From: Bidens hawaiensis
Taxonomy: Eukaryota; Streptophyta; Magnoliopsida; Asterales; Asteraceae
Length of the DNA: 64,000 nucleotides
NCBI GenBank assembly: GCA_021521415.1
Contig: JAIQDT010000026.1
Location: forward strand, 4,367,001 to 4,431,000
Direction: 5' to 3'
Position numbers and translations under genes: made by a program. Below are positions 1-12,868 of the stretch, one piece after another. A model generated the notes under the pieces. That model made no database searches. It saw only the letters and a program-made list of their open reading frames with translations, and had not been told where the DNA came from. Numbering within the stretch: the first letter of the stretch is position 1; the number at the start of each line of letters is the position of its first letter.

Positions 1-392
1 AAAGGTACATAGATACTTACATTTGTGCGTACATACAAATTATGCTAGTATAGTACGCACAAATAATTTTATTGAAACTCACCAACTATTTATAGTTGAC
101 CCATTTTAACATGCTTTTCAGGTGTACAGAAAAGTGGAGTAGATTGCTTATGCGCTTCGTTTTTGGATTGTGATCGATGTTGTGCAAATTTATACAAGTA
201 TTCGAATTAGGAGTAGAGCAGCTTAACGGATTGGATTTGGTTTGTAACACCTAGTTTGTAAAAAGAAATTAGAACAATGTAAAATAATGTAAATTAGTTT
301 GTAATGTTTCTTTATAAACAATGTGGTTGATACCAGAAGTGTCTGTTACATTCCCGTTTTACGTTTTCGCATTTGCTAGACGGGGTGTGACA
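1..392 (+). mobile_element. Family A LTR, right end only (cut by window edge)
   Basis: The last 150 bases or so are the reverse complement, with scattered changes, of the start of the reversed LTR at 6995. They include the block around TTTCTTTATAAACAATGTGG and the terminal GGGTGTGACA. No tRNA primer-binding site follows the terminal CA, so this is a 3' LTR or a solo LTR, not a 5' LTR. The rest lies outside the window. Confidence 0.75.
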
Positions 393-661
393 TGTCCGAA
401 TCTAGTGTCATGTTGAAAATACAATTTTATATATGTTTTGCTAATTGATGTAATACACATTATCACAAGGAATTGTCATTTTTACCATTATATTGTAATG
501 CCCGTAAATTTCGTTAATCGGCTCGATCGTTTATAAATGTTGTTCAAAAAGCCGGGGTTTCATCTTTCTAATTTAGGGCCTTGTAATACGTTTTAAAAGT
601 CCGTTTGTCCATCTTTTTTCCCAAAAAATCCCCTCTTACGACTTAAAGTATTATATTAGTA
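393..661 (+). other. Flank plus possible start of an old LTR (D)
   Basis: No gene is visible. At 494 a TGTAATGCCCG block looks like a Ty3/Gypsy LTR start. The matching end may lie at about 29152, where a GTGTGAC end is followed by a Met-tRNA primer-binding site. If so, the LTR was split by everything between 662 and 28910. This is inference, because no second copy is available to confirm it. Confidence 0.3.
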
Positions 662-1223
662 TGTAGCACCCGATATTTTCGTTTATCGGCATGCACGTTG
701 TAGAGTTTGTATATTTATAAGGTTTGAACCGGCTTACTTCGGGGATCTCCTTGTCATACCCGTAAGTTGAATTAATTGACTTTTCACCCAAGTTGCTACA
801 CACTTTATACTGGTGGGACTAGAGTGTAATTTATTATATATCATAATATTACAAAACAATAACCCTAACCCTAACTCTTTTCCCAGCAGCCGATCGGCCT
901 CAAGACCCCCCCTGCTCGATTTTCTTGTGCCCAGCCAAGTTTCAGCCCTGAAAACTTCAATTCAAGGTCGGTTTTATGATTCCCCATGTCTTTTACACCT
1001 TAATTGATCATATTAACGCGCTTATTGGTCGTTAAGGTTGAGTTTTGATGACAACAGTTTGCTGACAGATTCGTATACGTTTATTGTAGGGTCTGTAACG
1101 CGATGATAATCCATTGTTTTAGATCGATTCTTGATTCCATGATGTTCCAATTTGAGTCTAGTTTCCAAAAAGGTATAATACGTAATTTTTGGACGAGATT
1201 TGAATGGTTTTTATGAATTTATA

Positions 1224-1743
1224 AAATCAAGTGTCAAAGCTGATGCGGGATGATGGATTCTGGTCTTTCTTCCCGATGTCATAGCCTTTTTTCGACAGGT
1301 CCAAATTGGTTGGTTCCACTTCTGGAAGTTAGTATTTTGAGATAGGAACCAAACCAATTGGAATCGTTTAATTTGGTTCGGTAATGAATTTTATAAAAAT
1401 AAAACCATTTTGTTGCGCACTGAAATAGCTGCACGTACCTTGCTGTGTTGGAGAAATTTTTATAAATTTTGTGTCCAATAGAAAAATCAAGTGTCAAAGC
1501 TGATGCGGGATGATGGATTCTGGTCTTTCTTCCCGATGTCATAACCTTTTTTCGACAGGTCCAAATTGGTTGATTCCACTTCTGGAAGTTAGTATTTTGA
1601 GTTAGGAACCAAATCAATTGGAATCGTTTAATTTGGTTCGGTAATGAATTTTATAAAAATAAAACCATTTTGTTGCGCACTGAAATAGCTGCACGTACCT
1701 TGCTGTGTTGGAGAAATTTTTATAAATTTTGTGTCCAATAGAA
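1224..1743. repeat. 260-bp tandem duplication inside family C LTR
   Basis: Two near-identical copies with a 260-base period, for example GTGTCAAAGC at 1231 and 1491. The unit exists once, reversed, in the sister LTR at roughly 28150-28400, so the duplication is private to this copy and probably recent. The reverse-strand open frame at 1279-1617 is a by-product. Confidence 0.9.
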
Positions 1744-3042
1744 AAATATAATAAAAATATTTTAATAAACCTAGGACATTTATTAAAGTCTGGAAAAAAT
1801 TTAATAATTTATTTCAAAGGTTATCCTATGTAATTAAATGCATCTTCGCATGCTAAAATCTACACATTTTACTCGTTATTAATCGATAAGTTCGTTTTAG
1901 GCTTAACCGGTGGATTTGGTTAGTTGAAAGGTTTTAGGGGCTGAGGTAAAGTAATTGCGTATGGGTTGGGCCTTGGGCCAAGTTGTTGGGCCTTGGGCCA
2001 AGGTGTTGGGCCTTGGCCAACGTGTGGGGCCTTGGGCCAAAGTGTTGGGCTTGAACGGCCCATTAGGCAAGAGTGTTCTTACGGTCTAGTTTAGTAACGC
2101 ATTGTGTACTATTTGCAGGCCCTTACTTGTGAATGTGCACTTAGGGATTTCCTAGCTCGTTGCAGGTGTTCGATTGATTCCAGGTGAGTTCATGATCCCC
2201 TTTTTACTCTTTTCAAGTTTTGGGCTAGCATGCACACCGTAATACAATTTTACACGATTTTATTCGATACAACTATTTGGATGGTATTACATAGCCTTAT
2301 TCATATTTGTGCATTTATGAAACTATTTGTGAACTATATTTTATGCCTTAGGATATTGTAGACTCGTTTATGGTCTTATATTCCTTAAGGTTATATACCT
2401 AAATATGGTCTAGACTCGATGATGTTAATAGGCTTGGTAGTAATTGAATACGAGTAGACCTATTTACTTAGTTCATGTATTGGACTGATTAATATATATT
2501 ACCTTATGGCCCATAGGCTTACTTGTAATTTGGAATGTCTTGGGATGATATATATATATGTAAGGCCCCGTCACCGGTAACCCTACTTTCGTGTTGGATT
2601 TACTCATAAACACAGTTCTAAATATCAGAGTTAATTAAAACTTTACGCGGAATATAAAACTTTCATAAAACATTACATATCAATTCATAATCATGTCGTA
2701 AAACATTCCTTTTGTCTTTCCAAAATTAAAACATATCTTATAAAACATATCAGATCTTCAGATGCCAGGCTTTAGTCTTCTGCCATGTGTCCTCCACTCA
2801 AGCCAGCTGTCTCATCCTACTCACCTGCGTGCATACTAAAAGTCAGCTACGCTGAGTGAGTTCTAGTTAATCATACAATACCATACAATACCTTATTACA
2901 TACATACGTACTTAACCTCATAACTTTCTTTTATACACACATAAGTACTCATACCTTCATTCTTACTTACATACTTTCTTTCTTACTTACATACTTTCTT
3001 TACATTCATAATCATACGTTTTAAAGAGCCTTTCGCCCTATA

Positions 3043-3235
3043 ACCTCACAGATATTATAAGGGTCTGGTCCCTAACATCACAGATATTATAAGGGTCTGG
3101 TCCCTAACATCACAGATATTATGAAGGGTTTGGTCCCTATCCTCACAGATATTGTAAGGGTCTGGTCCCTAACATCACAGATATTATAAGGGTCTGGTCC
3201 CTAACATCACAGATATTATAAGGGTCTGGTCCCTT
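3043..3235 (-). repeat. 31-bp minisatellite of family B LTR
   Basis: About six copies of a unit reading, on the family strand, GGGACCAGACCCTTATAATA plus TCTGTGATGTTA, with a few base changes. The same array is at 17205-17395 and 26405-26630. Confidence 0.9.
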
Positions 3236-3925
3236 GCTTTCGAATATTAGTAGGGTTCAGTTCCCTCTTCGTTACCATACAACCATGCAACATACCTCGA
3301 GTATTATTAGGGCTTGGTACCCTTTTCGTAGCCATACAACCATACAACCGTCATTTCCTTCTTTTATTAACTTTATTACGTTCATACACATAAACATACA
3401 TATCATACTTGCCATATTTATAACGTTACAACCTGACAGTACGTGCAATATCCGAAGATCGTTCACGAACCATCAAGCAATCATTCATACATATCACATA
3501 TATCACATATGGCTTTATAACGTTACAACCTGACAGTACGTGCAATATCCGAAGATCGTTCACGAACCATCAAGCAATCATTCATACATATCACATATAT
3601 CACATATGGCATACACTTATCACTTAGGATAAATGTATTAACAACACATCAAGTATGCACACAGCCCCGAAAACATAACAAGGAATGGGGCTAGAAACTC
3701 ACCTGGATCCTGTTACGCTCGCCGTTGATCGTAATTCCTTTCATTAACTGGGCTCGGCTAACTGTATAATATTTACACATATCAATTAACTACTACTACT
3801 CGTTTTGTATTTCTATCTATATATGACCCACAACGACCGGGGGTCCGGGGGCAGCGCCCCTGGCAGCGGGGTTCTAGGGGCGGCAGCACCTAGCGGGGTC
3901 CAAGGGGCAGAGCCCCTGGCTGGGG

Positions 3926-4255
3926 TTAAGGCGAAGTTAAACCTTAGGCGAACTTGGCTTCAGGCGAAGTAAACCTTAGGCGAACTTGGCTTCAGGTGAA
4001 GTTAAACCTTAGGCGAACTTGGCTTCAGGCGAAGTTAAACCTTAGGCGAACTTGGCTTCAGGCGAAGTTATACCTTAGGCGAACTTGGCTTCAGGCGAAG
4101 TTAAACCTTAGGCGAACTTGGCTTCAGGCGAAGTTATACCTTAGGCGAACTTGGCCGTAGGCAAATTATCCTTAGGCGAAGTTACGCTTGAAGGCGAAGT
4201 TACGCTTGAAGGCGAAGTTCATCAGGCGAACTTAATCTTGCTGGCGAAGTTATCG
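3926..4255 (-). repeat. AAGTTCGCC minisatellite of family B LTR
   Basis: About ten imperfect units of roughly 30-35 bases alternate GGCGAAGTTAAACC and TTAGGCGAACTTGGC. The same array lies at 22690-22995, 25465-25735 and 50865-51170 with different copy numbers. The 68-codon frame at 3954-4160 is only the translated repeat. Confidence 0.9.
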
Positions 4256-4761
4256 CGCTGCAGATCTGTTTGCCCATAAATCCTTCGTTTCTTAGCCAAA
4301 TAACTCGATTTTGGTACCCACGGAATCGTATGATCGGCGCCTACAAATCCCAACCATCAAATCGGCCTAAAATCGACGTTTTAGGGGTCCGATTTGGGCA
4401 GTTTGGGTTTCGGGTTCGGTTAACCCATCAAATCCTAACCATTTTCAGTAATATAAGCTTTGGTGGATTTGTTCTTACCTTACCAACTCAGATCTATCAA
4501 CAAAATCTCGGGTCTCGGCTTCGAATCTTGATCGGTTAGTATGTGTGTGTTTTGAGTGTGTGAAGAAAGAAGGTGGAAATGAAAGATTGGGTTTGGGATG
4601 GGATATTTATATCCCTCTAAGCCCACGGACCCGAGGCCCATTCTCATTTAACCCATCTTACGCAATCTAAGCCCAACTCCCTCCTTACTCGACATTAAAT
4701 AATTAACAACGTGAAATCACTAAACATAACTTTCTTTATTATAATTAAAATTTAGGATGTT

Positions 4762-4764
<3 letters not shown>

Positions 4765-4799
<35 letters not shown>
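4765..4799. repeat. (AT)n microsatellite
   Basis: A run of alternating A and T directly abuts the solo B LTR. It was probably part of the insertion target. Confidence 0.9.
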
Positions 4800-4802
<3 letters not shown>

Positions 4803-5573
4803 CAATGTATGGAGGTTTGTATGTATGTATGAGTATGTGTTACCTTATAGCCTACGGTTGTGTGATGATATTTAATTCCTCGTGACTAAGAATGATGTGA
4901 GTAAGCTTATTGACGTGTGTGTGCATGGTAATCACGGCCGGGTCAAATATACTACTCGGGTTTTCAAATCCCGTGGTGGAGAGGCCCGTGTGGCGTGATC
5001 ATCATTTTGGCGGGTCAAATATATTACTCGGGTTTTAAAATTACCTGTGGTCTAGGCTCGAGGTTGCTATTAGACCTAGTATTAAACGATTTTTCCTAAT
5101 GAAACGTTTAAACTATTTTATATAGGCTTGCTAGTATATTGTTGGCCTTGGAATGTTATACTATGTATGTATATATATATAAATTATTGTTTGGCATATA
5201 TTTGGCGATGTTGTAGTCGTTTCGACTACTAATGTTTTGTATGCCTACTTTGTGTTTGCATACGGATGGATGGTGATCTTGGCCAGGCCAAACTATACGA
5301 CTCAGGTTCTTAAATCCTGTGGCGGGCCCTGAAAAGCCCGTTGGGGGGGGAGGCTCGTGTGGCATGATCATCGTCGGATGTTACGTGTTTGGGTTGTACG
5401 TGTGCTCGACCCTGATGTTATTACTTGGATGAGATGTTACGTGTTTGGGTTGTACGTGTGCTCGACCCTAATGTTATTATTTGGACGGTATTTATAGGGA
5501 TATAAATATATGGATGTATATAGATGTCTAAGTACGAATACTTAGTGTTGATGATGGACTAACTGTTCGTATC

Positions 5574-5790
5574 CCGTATTATATTTTAAACTCTTGGAAT
5601 GTTTTATAATCCCGTTTTTATATTTAAACTCTTGGAATGTTTTATAATCCCGTTTTTATATTTAAACTCTTGGAATGTTTTATAATCTCGTTATTATATT
5701 TAAACTCATAGAATGTTTTATAATCCCGTTTCTATATTTAAACTCTTAGAATGTTTTATAATCCCGTTTTACATTTAAACCCTTGGAATG
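5574..5790. repeat. 38-bp tandem repeat in family C LTR
   Basis: Five to six copies of a unit containing AAACTCTTGGAATGTTTTAT followed by AATCCCGTTTTTATATTT. The array lies shortly before the LTR end. Confidence 0.85.
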
Positions 5791-6129
5791 ATTTATTTAA
5801 ATGTCTGTTATTAAAACTTGAACTCACTCAGCTCAAGCTGACTTTGTGTGTATGTTAGATTGATTTTCAGGTTAAGGATTGGAGGTTATCGCTTGGACGT
5901 GCTGGGGACTACTCGGAAGGTTGAAGGCATATCTAGTCGAGGATTTCCAATAAAACGGATATTATATTTATATTTGATTTTGGGACACTTGTACCCATGT
6001 TTGGGATTTTCTTTAAATAATTACTCTGAACTTGTTCTAAATAAAAATGAATCGTTTGTTTTTTTAATTTTTTGTGAAATTGTGGATGTGATTACCAACT
6101 GTACGATTCCCGGGATTCGGGGTCTTACA

Positions 6130-6241
6130 TATATATATTTTTATATATATATATATACAAAACTTGTGATTAATTGCACAACATTATTGTTGACAAAATA
6201 CATATATATGTATGTATTTACGCATATCGCATGTAGTTACT
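6130..6241. other. AT-rich spacer between two opposed family C LTRs
   Basis: A 112-base TA-rich stretch with nothing coding. It separates the 3' end of the forward C LTR from the 3' end of the reversed C LTR, and may be a piece of the older LTR D. Confidence 0.5.
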
Positions 6242-6689
6242 TGTAAGAACCCGAAACCCGGGAATCCTATAGTTGGTTATCTTACCCAGAACTTTCAAAA
6301 ATAAAATTCAAACGATTTCAATTTATTAAAAACTGGTCAAGAGTGACATGCAGCGGAAAAATAAGCAAGTACCAAATCCCAAAACCGGGAAATTATGCCT
6401 AATTTCAAATCCAAATCAAATACTAAGGAAAACATTTCTTTTATTAACGTATTCCACTAGATATGCGTTCAACCATTTGAGTAGTCTCGAGCACGTCCAA
6501 GTGGTAACTCCAAACTTCTCAACCTGAAAATCAATCTAACATACACACAAAGTCAACCTAAGCTGAGTGACTTCATGCTTTTATAAACAACATTTATAAA
6601 TCAGTTTAAAATTTATAAATATAAAAATAGTTGAGGAATTCATAAATATATAATATAAGAATTTAGAGAAAATAATAAATAAATAATTT

Positions 6690-6994
6690 TCCTCGGTCAA
6701 ACACGCAACACGGGCCTCCCCACCACGAGTCAAGACTCGAGTAATAAATTTGAACTGTCATGGTAAGACATAAATGCGTAAAACGAGCCTCCCTACCATG
6801 AGTTAAACTCGAGTAATATATATATGAGTCGGTCACGGTTTAACAAAACCTAAACACATAATACGGGCCTCCCCACCACAAGTCAAGACTCAAGTAATAT
6901 ATTTGACCCGATCACGTTAAAAATTAAACGCGTAACACTAACCTCCCCACCACGAGTCAAACTCGAGTAATATATTTGACTCGGTCATGGTTTA
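6690..6994. repeat. About 70-bp tandem array (CCTCCCCACCACGAGTCAA), left part
   Basis: About four units each contain CGGGCCTCCCCACCACGAGT, then CAAGACTCGAGTAATATATT and a TGACCCGATCACG-like tail. The array continues after the inserted A element at 23526. A diverged reversed version is at 4930-5060 in the other C LTR. Confidence 0.85.
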
Positions 6995-9986
6995 TGTCAG
7001 ACCCCAACTAGCACAATGTGGAAGCGTAAAACGGGAATGTAACAGACACCTCTGGAATCAACACATTGTTTATAAAGAAACATTACAAACTAATTTTCAA
7101 TATATTACATTTCTTTATTCTATCATTGTTTTACAGTCTAGGTGGTACAAACAAAACTAATTCGTTAACTAAATGTTCTTACTACTAACACCCTTGCTTC
7201 TATTCACATAGCATCGACCACACACTTCAGGCAAGTAACAGATCACCAAATTACTCCGATTTAGGTACACCTGAAAATCAGTTTAAAACGGGTCAACTAC
7301 TAGAGTTGGTGAGTTTTACGAGTTTCAAGAAAACAGTAATGAGTATTCACAAGTTAACACTTGTAATCATTAAATAAGTATGTATGTATGTAAATGATGT
7401 AATTATGCTAAGCTACAGTGAAGCCTTGATTGTATATGCTGCGTGCATCCATTTCCCACGCTCAATCAATCACTGTGGCCCCTTTCCGCCCACAACATGC
7501 CCCGGTAGCTATGTATAACACTAAATAGCCTGTTTGTATAAATATGGTCATGTGCAAACGGCGCTATGTGACACGGCAACCAGGCCGATTCCGTTTGGGT
7601 TTGTCAAACCAATAGTACTATTCACAAGCCACCGGCTCGAAGTTAATCACTGTGATCGTGGGGACTTTCGTGTGTTAGCACTTAGATAATTCACATCAAT
7701 ACATGTTTCAGGTATGTATATGTAATCAAGCATGCCTTTCACCCCAAAAGTTCGTAAAACAGTTTTAAAGTGGGGTCATGAAAGTCACGGTTTAGTAGAT
7801 ATTCAGTACTGTATCAACGCGTGGTTTGTTCAGTCCGCTATCAGTAGTTCCTATAATCAATATTATAATAATATTAATATTAATATTTTAATATTATTAT
7901 AATCTCAATACTAAACTGGGCTGTATAACTAATCTGGGTGTAGCTGGAACGCCCAGAAAGTGGCAATAGGCTTAGGTTGTGATGTTGTTCAATGTTTAAT
8001 ACTTAAAACCGAACTTGGCTCAGACTCCCGTTTTCCCAGCTGGGCCAAGTTGCTCGTTTACGCGTTCAGAAAGCAGTTATGGGAAAATAAGCTTGGGTAA
8101 ATGTATTGGTTAATAACATGATTATGTTATAAAGAAAGATCACATACCGGGGTCCCAAATTAGCCAAGGGGCCCGTTTCCGTTTATTCAGTTTGATTTGA
8201 GAAGAAACGTGCACAATCTACCCGGATTGTCCAGGTTTCTCATAGAAAAGTTCATTTTCACTTAATTAGTCGAAACATATGATTTTTTATCACTCTTGGT
8301 GTTTTGATTTTCCCGCAGGTTCACTAGTCGCGAACTTGCCGGTTGTTATAAAAACTGAATTTGTTTAATATTCAGATTAACATAATTAATTAACTGTTAA
8401 TCATTAAATTATGAAAATTTAACCACTTATCAATTAAAATATTTAGATTTTTATAAAAATATTTCTGGAATTTATTTACTGATTTATTAATTTATAAAAA
8501 TTCATTTTATCAGCAATATTTCGCCTGAAAATCGTTCGTTTACCCCAAACACTTTCCAAAAATTCCACAAAAATTATTGAATACTCAAACCATGTTCCAA
8601 AACAACCTGTATCAATTCTAGAATGTAAAAAGCTCGTGCGATATTCTTTTCGGCCCAAATTCGGCTGTAAAAATTCACACGAACGCAAATAAATAAAACA
8701 CCTTTAAACTTCTCCAAATGATCCCAAAATTCAAATGTGTTCAAAATACATCAAATCTGAGTTCCCAGAAAAATTTCATAATTTTTGAACTATTTTAGCT
8801 ATTTTTCCCAAATAAACATCCCAATTCGGTAATAAATTCGCCAAATATTCTCGAATGGTCGAAAACTTACCAAATTTGAACATGGACTCATTGACATGGT
8901 ACCTGATGTCCCTGCAAAATTTCAAGTCCTAACAATATGCACATCACAACCTTAACCTAAATAGCTCGTAAGCTAGTGTTTCGGCATTATCTTAGCGGGT
9001 TTGGCTCGTTTCCGACCTTTTAATCAAGTTTTCAGGTTCTTGTGCTTCTAAGAAAGCTAGGTACAAGTACTATATCACAAAACAAGCAATATTTCATCAA
9101 CATAACAACCCTTAACTTAGGGTTTCGGCTAGTGCACAAAAACGAACTTTTGAACCGTAAAAACATCGTTTCAACCCTTTAATCCGTGTTTATGGCCAAA
9201 AAAACTATCAAAACAGGTTCCTTACCGTGTTTATGATCAAAACATATTTATGGACTATTTTTAGGATTTTTACACGGTTAGGAATGATTTTTAGTAACCA
9301 AGACATGTTTTTATGGTATTAAACAAGTTTAAACAAGTACAAAAGCTACTTATTTAAGCCCCTTACCTTATGGTTTGAAGGTTTTCTGGCTGGAACAGAG
9401 CTTATGTGAAAGAATAAAAGGGGGGGGTGGCTGCTGGCCGATCGGAAGTCCATGGGCCCATTTTGGCCCAAGTTTCTGATTTCTCAAGCCCAAATACGAA
9501 AATCCCGTTCCAAATTTAGTTCGGGTTCGGTTTTTGGCGCGAAAAACTTATCGGGTGCGTTAAACAGCGCGAAAACGAGTGTTTTTCGGTTAGTTTTGTG
9601 TAAAATTATAAAAGCATACTATATGTTGGTAAAAATCAAAAATATTTTCACGGATCGCTTAAAACATTTCAAATAAGTGTTTGGTAAGTCTTTTTCGGCT
9701 TAACGGATGATACAATGCTCGGTTTGTAACTATCTTTTGCGTTTAAATCTATAGCGGGTAGTTAAACGAGCATATTTTCGTTTAACTTGTTTGCTATCAA
9801 ACTAAGGCCATATTTCTAATGTCTTAGCTTGTATTAAACGTATATCACTCATAGATGGTCCCCCGAGATATCTGGGTCATAACCCGACCCGTTCGGTTAA
9901 TCGTTCGTTTGTAATGCAAAAAGCGTTTATTTGCTTAATCGGTAAATACGTACTGAGGTGTACCTTGTTTTGGCTCAAATGTCACA
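6995..9986 (-). mobile_element. 3' LTR of family A element
   Basis: The LTR is 2,992 bases and is bounded by TGTCAGACCCC on the left and TCAAATGTCACA next to the polypurine tract on the right. The first 820 bases match 16362-17182 almost base for base and the last 385 match 23137-23520, with scattered single changes. The middle includes a palindromic AT stretch at about 7860-7900. Open frames at 8476-8688, 9452-9676 and 9914-10117 show no protein family. Confidence 0.9.
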
Positions 9987-10001
9987 TTCTCCCCCCGTTA
10001 G
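9987..10001 (-). other. Polypurine tract of family A element
   Basis: On the element strand the bases just before the 3' LTR read TAACGGGGGGAGAA, a purine run of the kind that primes plus-strand DNA synthesis. Confidence 0.8.
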
Positions 10002-10024
10002 AAAATTTCGTCCCCGAAATTCGG

Positions 10025-12172
10025 TTATTCAACTTTGTCTTTGTTTGGAAACAGGTGCGGGTATTTCTTTTTGAATTCGGATTGCCGCTCCCACGTGAAT
10101 TCGGGTCCCCTTTGTGAATTCCACCGAACTTTTACTAGAGATATTTTGTTGTGTCTTAATTGTTTTATTTTTCCCTCTAATATTTCCACCGATTCTTCAA
10201 CGAAATTCAGTTTTTTGTTTATGTTTAAGTCTTTTAATGGCACGATTTCGGTTTCGTCAGTAAGACACTTTTTCATGTTTGAAACATGAAAGACATCGTG
10301 AATAGAACTCAACTCCATAGGAAGTTTCAGTTGGTAAGCTACCAGACCTATCTTAGAAATGACTTCATATGGCCCAATGTATCGCGGGGCTAGTTTACCG
10401 GTTTTTCCGAATCGCATGACGCCTTTCCACAGGGATACTTTCAGAAAAACTCTGTCGCCTATTTCAAAGGATAACGACTTTCTACGAACATCAGCATAGC
10501 TTTTCTGTCGATCTCGGGCAATTTTCAACTTGTTTATGATTTTACGGATTTTGTCGGTGGTTTCTTGAATCAAGTCAGATCGTGTAATTTGGGTATCTCC
10601 AACCTCAGTCCAACACAAGGGTGATCTACATTTCCGTCCGTACAGCGCTTCATACGGTGCCGCTTGAATGCTACTGTGATAGCTATTGTTGTACGAAAAT
10701 TCGACCAGTGGAAGATGTTGATCCCAGTTTCCACCAAAGTCTAGTACACAAGCGCGAAGCAAATCTTCTAAGGTTTGAATGGTTCGCTCAGATTGACCGT
10801 CGGTTTGGGGATGGTAGGCGGTACTTAGGTCAATTCGGGTTCCCAAAGCTTCTTGTACGGCTTGCCAGAAACGAGAGGTGAAATGGCTATCGCGATCAGA
10901 AATAATTGAAACGGGTACGCCGTGTCGGGATACGATTTCATTGATGTAGATGTGAGCAAGTTTTTCGGTTGTGAACGTGGTTCCGATTGGGAGGAAGTGT
11001 GAAGACTTGGTTAGTCGGTCAACTGTCACCCATATTGCATCGTTTCCTCGGGAGGTTTTCGGGAGATGTGTTACAAAATCCATGGTAATTTGTTCCCTTT
11101 TCCATTGTGGTATTTCTGGTTGGTGCAACATTCCCGAAGGTTTTTGATATTCAGCCTTAACTCTCGCACACGTTAAACATTTATTGACATACGTGGCTAT
11201 ATCCTTCTTCATACCGGGCCACCAATAATACTCCTTCAAGTCCTTGTACATCTTATCCGTTCCAGGATGAATGGTGTATTTGGACTTATGGGCTTCGTCC
11301 ATGATCAAGTCACGCAGATTGCTGAAAGTGGGAATCCAAACTCGACTTTTGTAGTATAGAATTTCGTCAGTTCTTTCTTCAAAGTTTTGTTCGGTTCCTT
11401 GCAAGTTTTCATTTTCCAAGTGATCTCCTTTCAGAGCTTCGTTTTGAGCAATACGAATTTGCTTGGTGAGGCTGGTTTGGACGATCATTCCAAGTGCTCG
11501 GACCCGTAATGGTTTGATCATGTCTTTTCTACTCAAAGCATCTACCACTATATTAGCCTTGCTCGGGTGGTATCGAATCTCACAGTCGTAATCATTCAAC
11601 AATTCTACCCATCTCCTCTGCCTCATATTTAGTTCTTTCTGGTCGAAAATATGTTGTAGGCTTTTGATGTCGGTATATACTGTACACTTGGTGCCATACA
11701 AATAGTGCCTCCAGATCTTGAATGCGAAAATAACTGCGCCTAGTTCCAAATCATGGGTGGTATAATTGTTCTCGTGCACCTTTAATTGTCGAGAAGCGTA
11801 TGCTATGACTTTGTTTCTTTGCATAAGTACGCACCCTAAACCTTTCCGGGACGCATCACAATAAACTACCAGATCATCAGTTCCCTCTGGAAGACTCAGT
11901 ATCGGGGATTGGCATAGTTTCTGTTTCAGCAATTGAAAAGCCGCTTCTTGTTCTTCTCCCCAAACATGAGCACGATCTTTTTGAGTCAAAAGAGTTAAAG
12001 GTTGGGCTATGCTGGAAAAGTTAGCAATAAAACGCCGATAATACCCAGCTAAACCCAAAAATTGGCGGATCTCTTTCGGTGACTTTGGGGCCTGCCAATT
12101 TTTGATGGCTTCAATCTTACTCGGGTCTACATGGATACCGTGTCGATTAACAACGTTTCCTAGAAATTGTAC
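10025..12172 (-). CDS. Family A pol, C-terminal part: RT end, RNase H, integrase, chromodomain
   Basis: The frame is open from the stop at 12173-12175 to 10025, with a Met at 12058. It starts in the RT tail, and RNase H follows with VVYCDAS, the HDLELGAV block and VYTDIKS. The integrase zinc region shows [10 protein letters not shown] and CLTCARVK. The catalytic core shows [19 protein letters not shown] and [11 protein letters not shown], so the D, D and E positions are all present. The last 60 residues have the VKVRWN...TWER...YPHLFP pattern of a chromodomain, a module that in related elements guides insertion through histone marks. The frame is continuous with the two segments upstream, and no internal damage is visible. 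Confidence 0.88.
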   Translation of the reverse strand, partial: VQFLGNVVNRHGIHVDPSKIEAIKNWQAPKSPKEIRQFLGLAGYYRRFIANFSSIAQPLTLLTQKDRAHVWGEEQEAAFQLLKQKLCQSPILSLPEGTDDLVVYCDASRKGLGCVLMQRNKVIAYASRQLKVHENNYTTHDLELGAVIFAFKIWRHYLYGTKCTVYTDIKSLQHIFDQKELNMRQRRWVELLNDYDCEIRYHPSKANIVVDALSRKDMIKPLRVRALGMIVQTSLTKQIRIAQNEALKGDHLENENLQGTEQNFEERTDEILYYKSRVWIPTFSNLRDLIMDEAHKSKYTIHPGTDKMYKDLKEYYWWPGMKKDIATYVNKCLTCARVKAEYQKPSGMLHQPEIPQWKREQITMDFVTHLPKTSRGNDAIWVTVDRLTKSSHFLPIGTTFTTEKLAHIYINEIVSRHGVPVSIISDRDSHFTSRFWQAVQEALGTRIDLSTAYHPQTDGQSERTIQTLEDLLRACVLDFGGNWDQHLPLVEFSYNNSYHSSIQAAPYEALYGRKCRSPLCWTEVGDTQITRSDLIQETTDKIRKIINKLKIARDRQKSYADVRRKSLSFEIGDRVFLKVSLWKGVMRFGKTGKLAPRYIGPYEVISKIGLVAYQLKLPMELSSIHDVFHVSNMKKCLTDETEIVPLKDLNINKKLNFVEESVEILEGKIKQLRHNKISLVKVRWNSQRGPEFTWERQSEFKKKYPHLFPNKDKVE

Positions 12173-12868
12173 TTATTGTAGCCAAAATTCACATTTTGAC
12201 AGCTTGGCATACAACCTTTCCTGCTTCAACAGCTCCAAGATAGTTTGTAAATGCTGCTCGTGTTCCTCCTTGGTTTTCGAATATATCAAAATGTCATCAA
12301 TAAACACGATAACGAATTTTTCGAGGTACGGTTTACAAACTCGATTCATAAGGTTCATGAAAACTGTGGGAGCATTAGTCAGTCCGAACGGCATAACTAA
12401 CAATTCGTAGTGGCCATAACGAGTTCGGAACGCTGTTTTAGACACGTCTTCCTCTTGAATCTTAACATGATGGTAACCGGATCGAAGGTCAATTTTCGAG
12501 AAATATTTTGCCCCTTGGAGTTGGTCAAACAAATCATCTATTCGTGGAAGAGGGTATCGGTTCTTGATGGTAACTTTGTTTAATTCCCGGTAATCGATGC
12601 ACATTCTAAAACTTCCATCTTTCTTCTTTACGAACAATACCAGTGCTCCCCAAGGAGAATAACTAGGACGAATGAAACCCTTATCTAACAATTCCTGTAA
12701 CTGGTTGGATAGTTCTTGCATTTCAGAGGGTGCCAATCGATAAGGTGCCTTAGCAATAGGGGCTAATCCTGGAATTAAGTCTATGCGGAATTCAACCTGT
12801 CGATTCGGTGGTAATCCGGGTAAATCGTCAGGAAAGACATAGGGGTATTCATGTACAACGGGAATCTC
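12173..12868 (-). CDS. Family A pol, reverse transcriptase segment
   Basis: An open stretch between two in-frame TAA stops, with a first Met at 12736. It carries the standard Ty3/Gypsy RT blocks [58 protein letters not shown] and the catalytic [10 protein letters not shown]. The stop at 12173-12175 lies in the WLQ-stop-VQFLG context, where a sense codon is expected, so it is a point mutation in an otherwise normal polymerase. Upstream of the Met, the frame still reads a normal protease-RT linker with [11 protein letters not shown]. Without suppression of both stops the polymerase cannot be made as part of the polyprotein. Confidence 0.88.
   Translation of the reverse strand, partial: EIPVVHEYPYVFPDDLPGLPPNRQVEFRIDLIPGLAPIAKAPYRLAPSEMQELSNQLQELLDKGFIRPSYSPWGALVLFVKKKDGSFRMCIDYRELNKVTIKNRYPLPRIDDLFDQLQGAKYFSKIDLRSGYHHVKIQEEDVSKTAFRTRYGHYELLVMPFGLTNAPTVFMNLMNRVCKPYLEKFVIVFIDDILIYSKTKEEHEQHLQTILELLKQERLYAKLSKCEFWLQ

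Larger units (their letters stand above)
2559..4764 (-). mobile_element. Solo LTR of family B (reversed), TSD ATATA
   Basis: It begins TGTAAGGCCCCG and ends AGGATGTTACA, the reverse complement of the family B LTR at 24976-27098. It is flanked by ATATA at 2554-2558 and ATATA at 4765-4769, though the surroundings are AT repeats, so the duplication is weaker evidence here. There is no internal region. A solo LTR like this usually comes from recombination between the two LTRs of one element. It carries the family's three repeat modules, listed separately. Confidence 0.88.
662..6129 (+). mobile_element. Family C LTR, interrupted by a solo B LTR
   Basis: It starts TGTAGCACCCG and ends GGGGTCTTACA. 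The spacing from the start to the CCGATCGG block (about 230 bases) equals that in the family C LTR at 29268. The later GGGCCTTGGGCC repeats, the TAGGGATTTCCTAGCTCGTTGCAGG block and the CGCTTGGACGTGC block before the end also match. Without the inserted B LTR it is about 3.26 kb, longer than the 2.0 kb LTRs of the complete C element, partly through tandem growth. No primer-binding site follows and no clear target duplication is seen, so solo LTR or remnant cannot be decided. The open frame at 5848-6246 lies in its end and has no coding support. Confidence 0.75.

Noticed and set aside
859..880. CCCTAACCCTAAC-like telomeric repeats
   Set aside because: Only two or three units, at a fixed place inside family C LTRs; not a telomere or an interstitial telomeric array.
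3954..4160. 68-codon frame of repeated RRTWLQAKL-type units
   Set aside because: It is the translated AAGTTCGCC minisatellite within a solo LTR; sister arrays do not keep the frame.
5848..6246. 132-codon frame in the end of a family C LTR
   Set aside because: It crosses the LTR end into an AT microsatellite and into the next LTR; other C LTRs do not keep it open.
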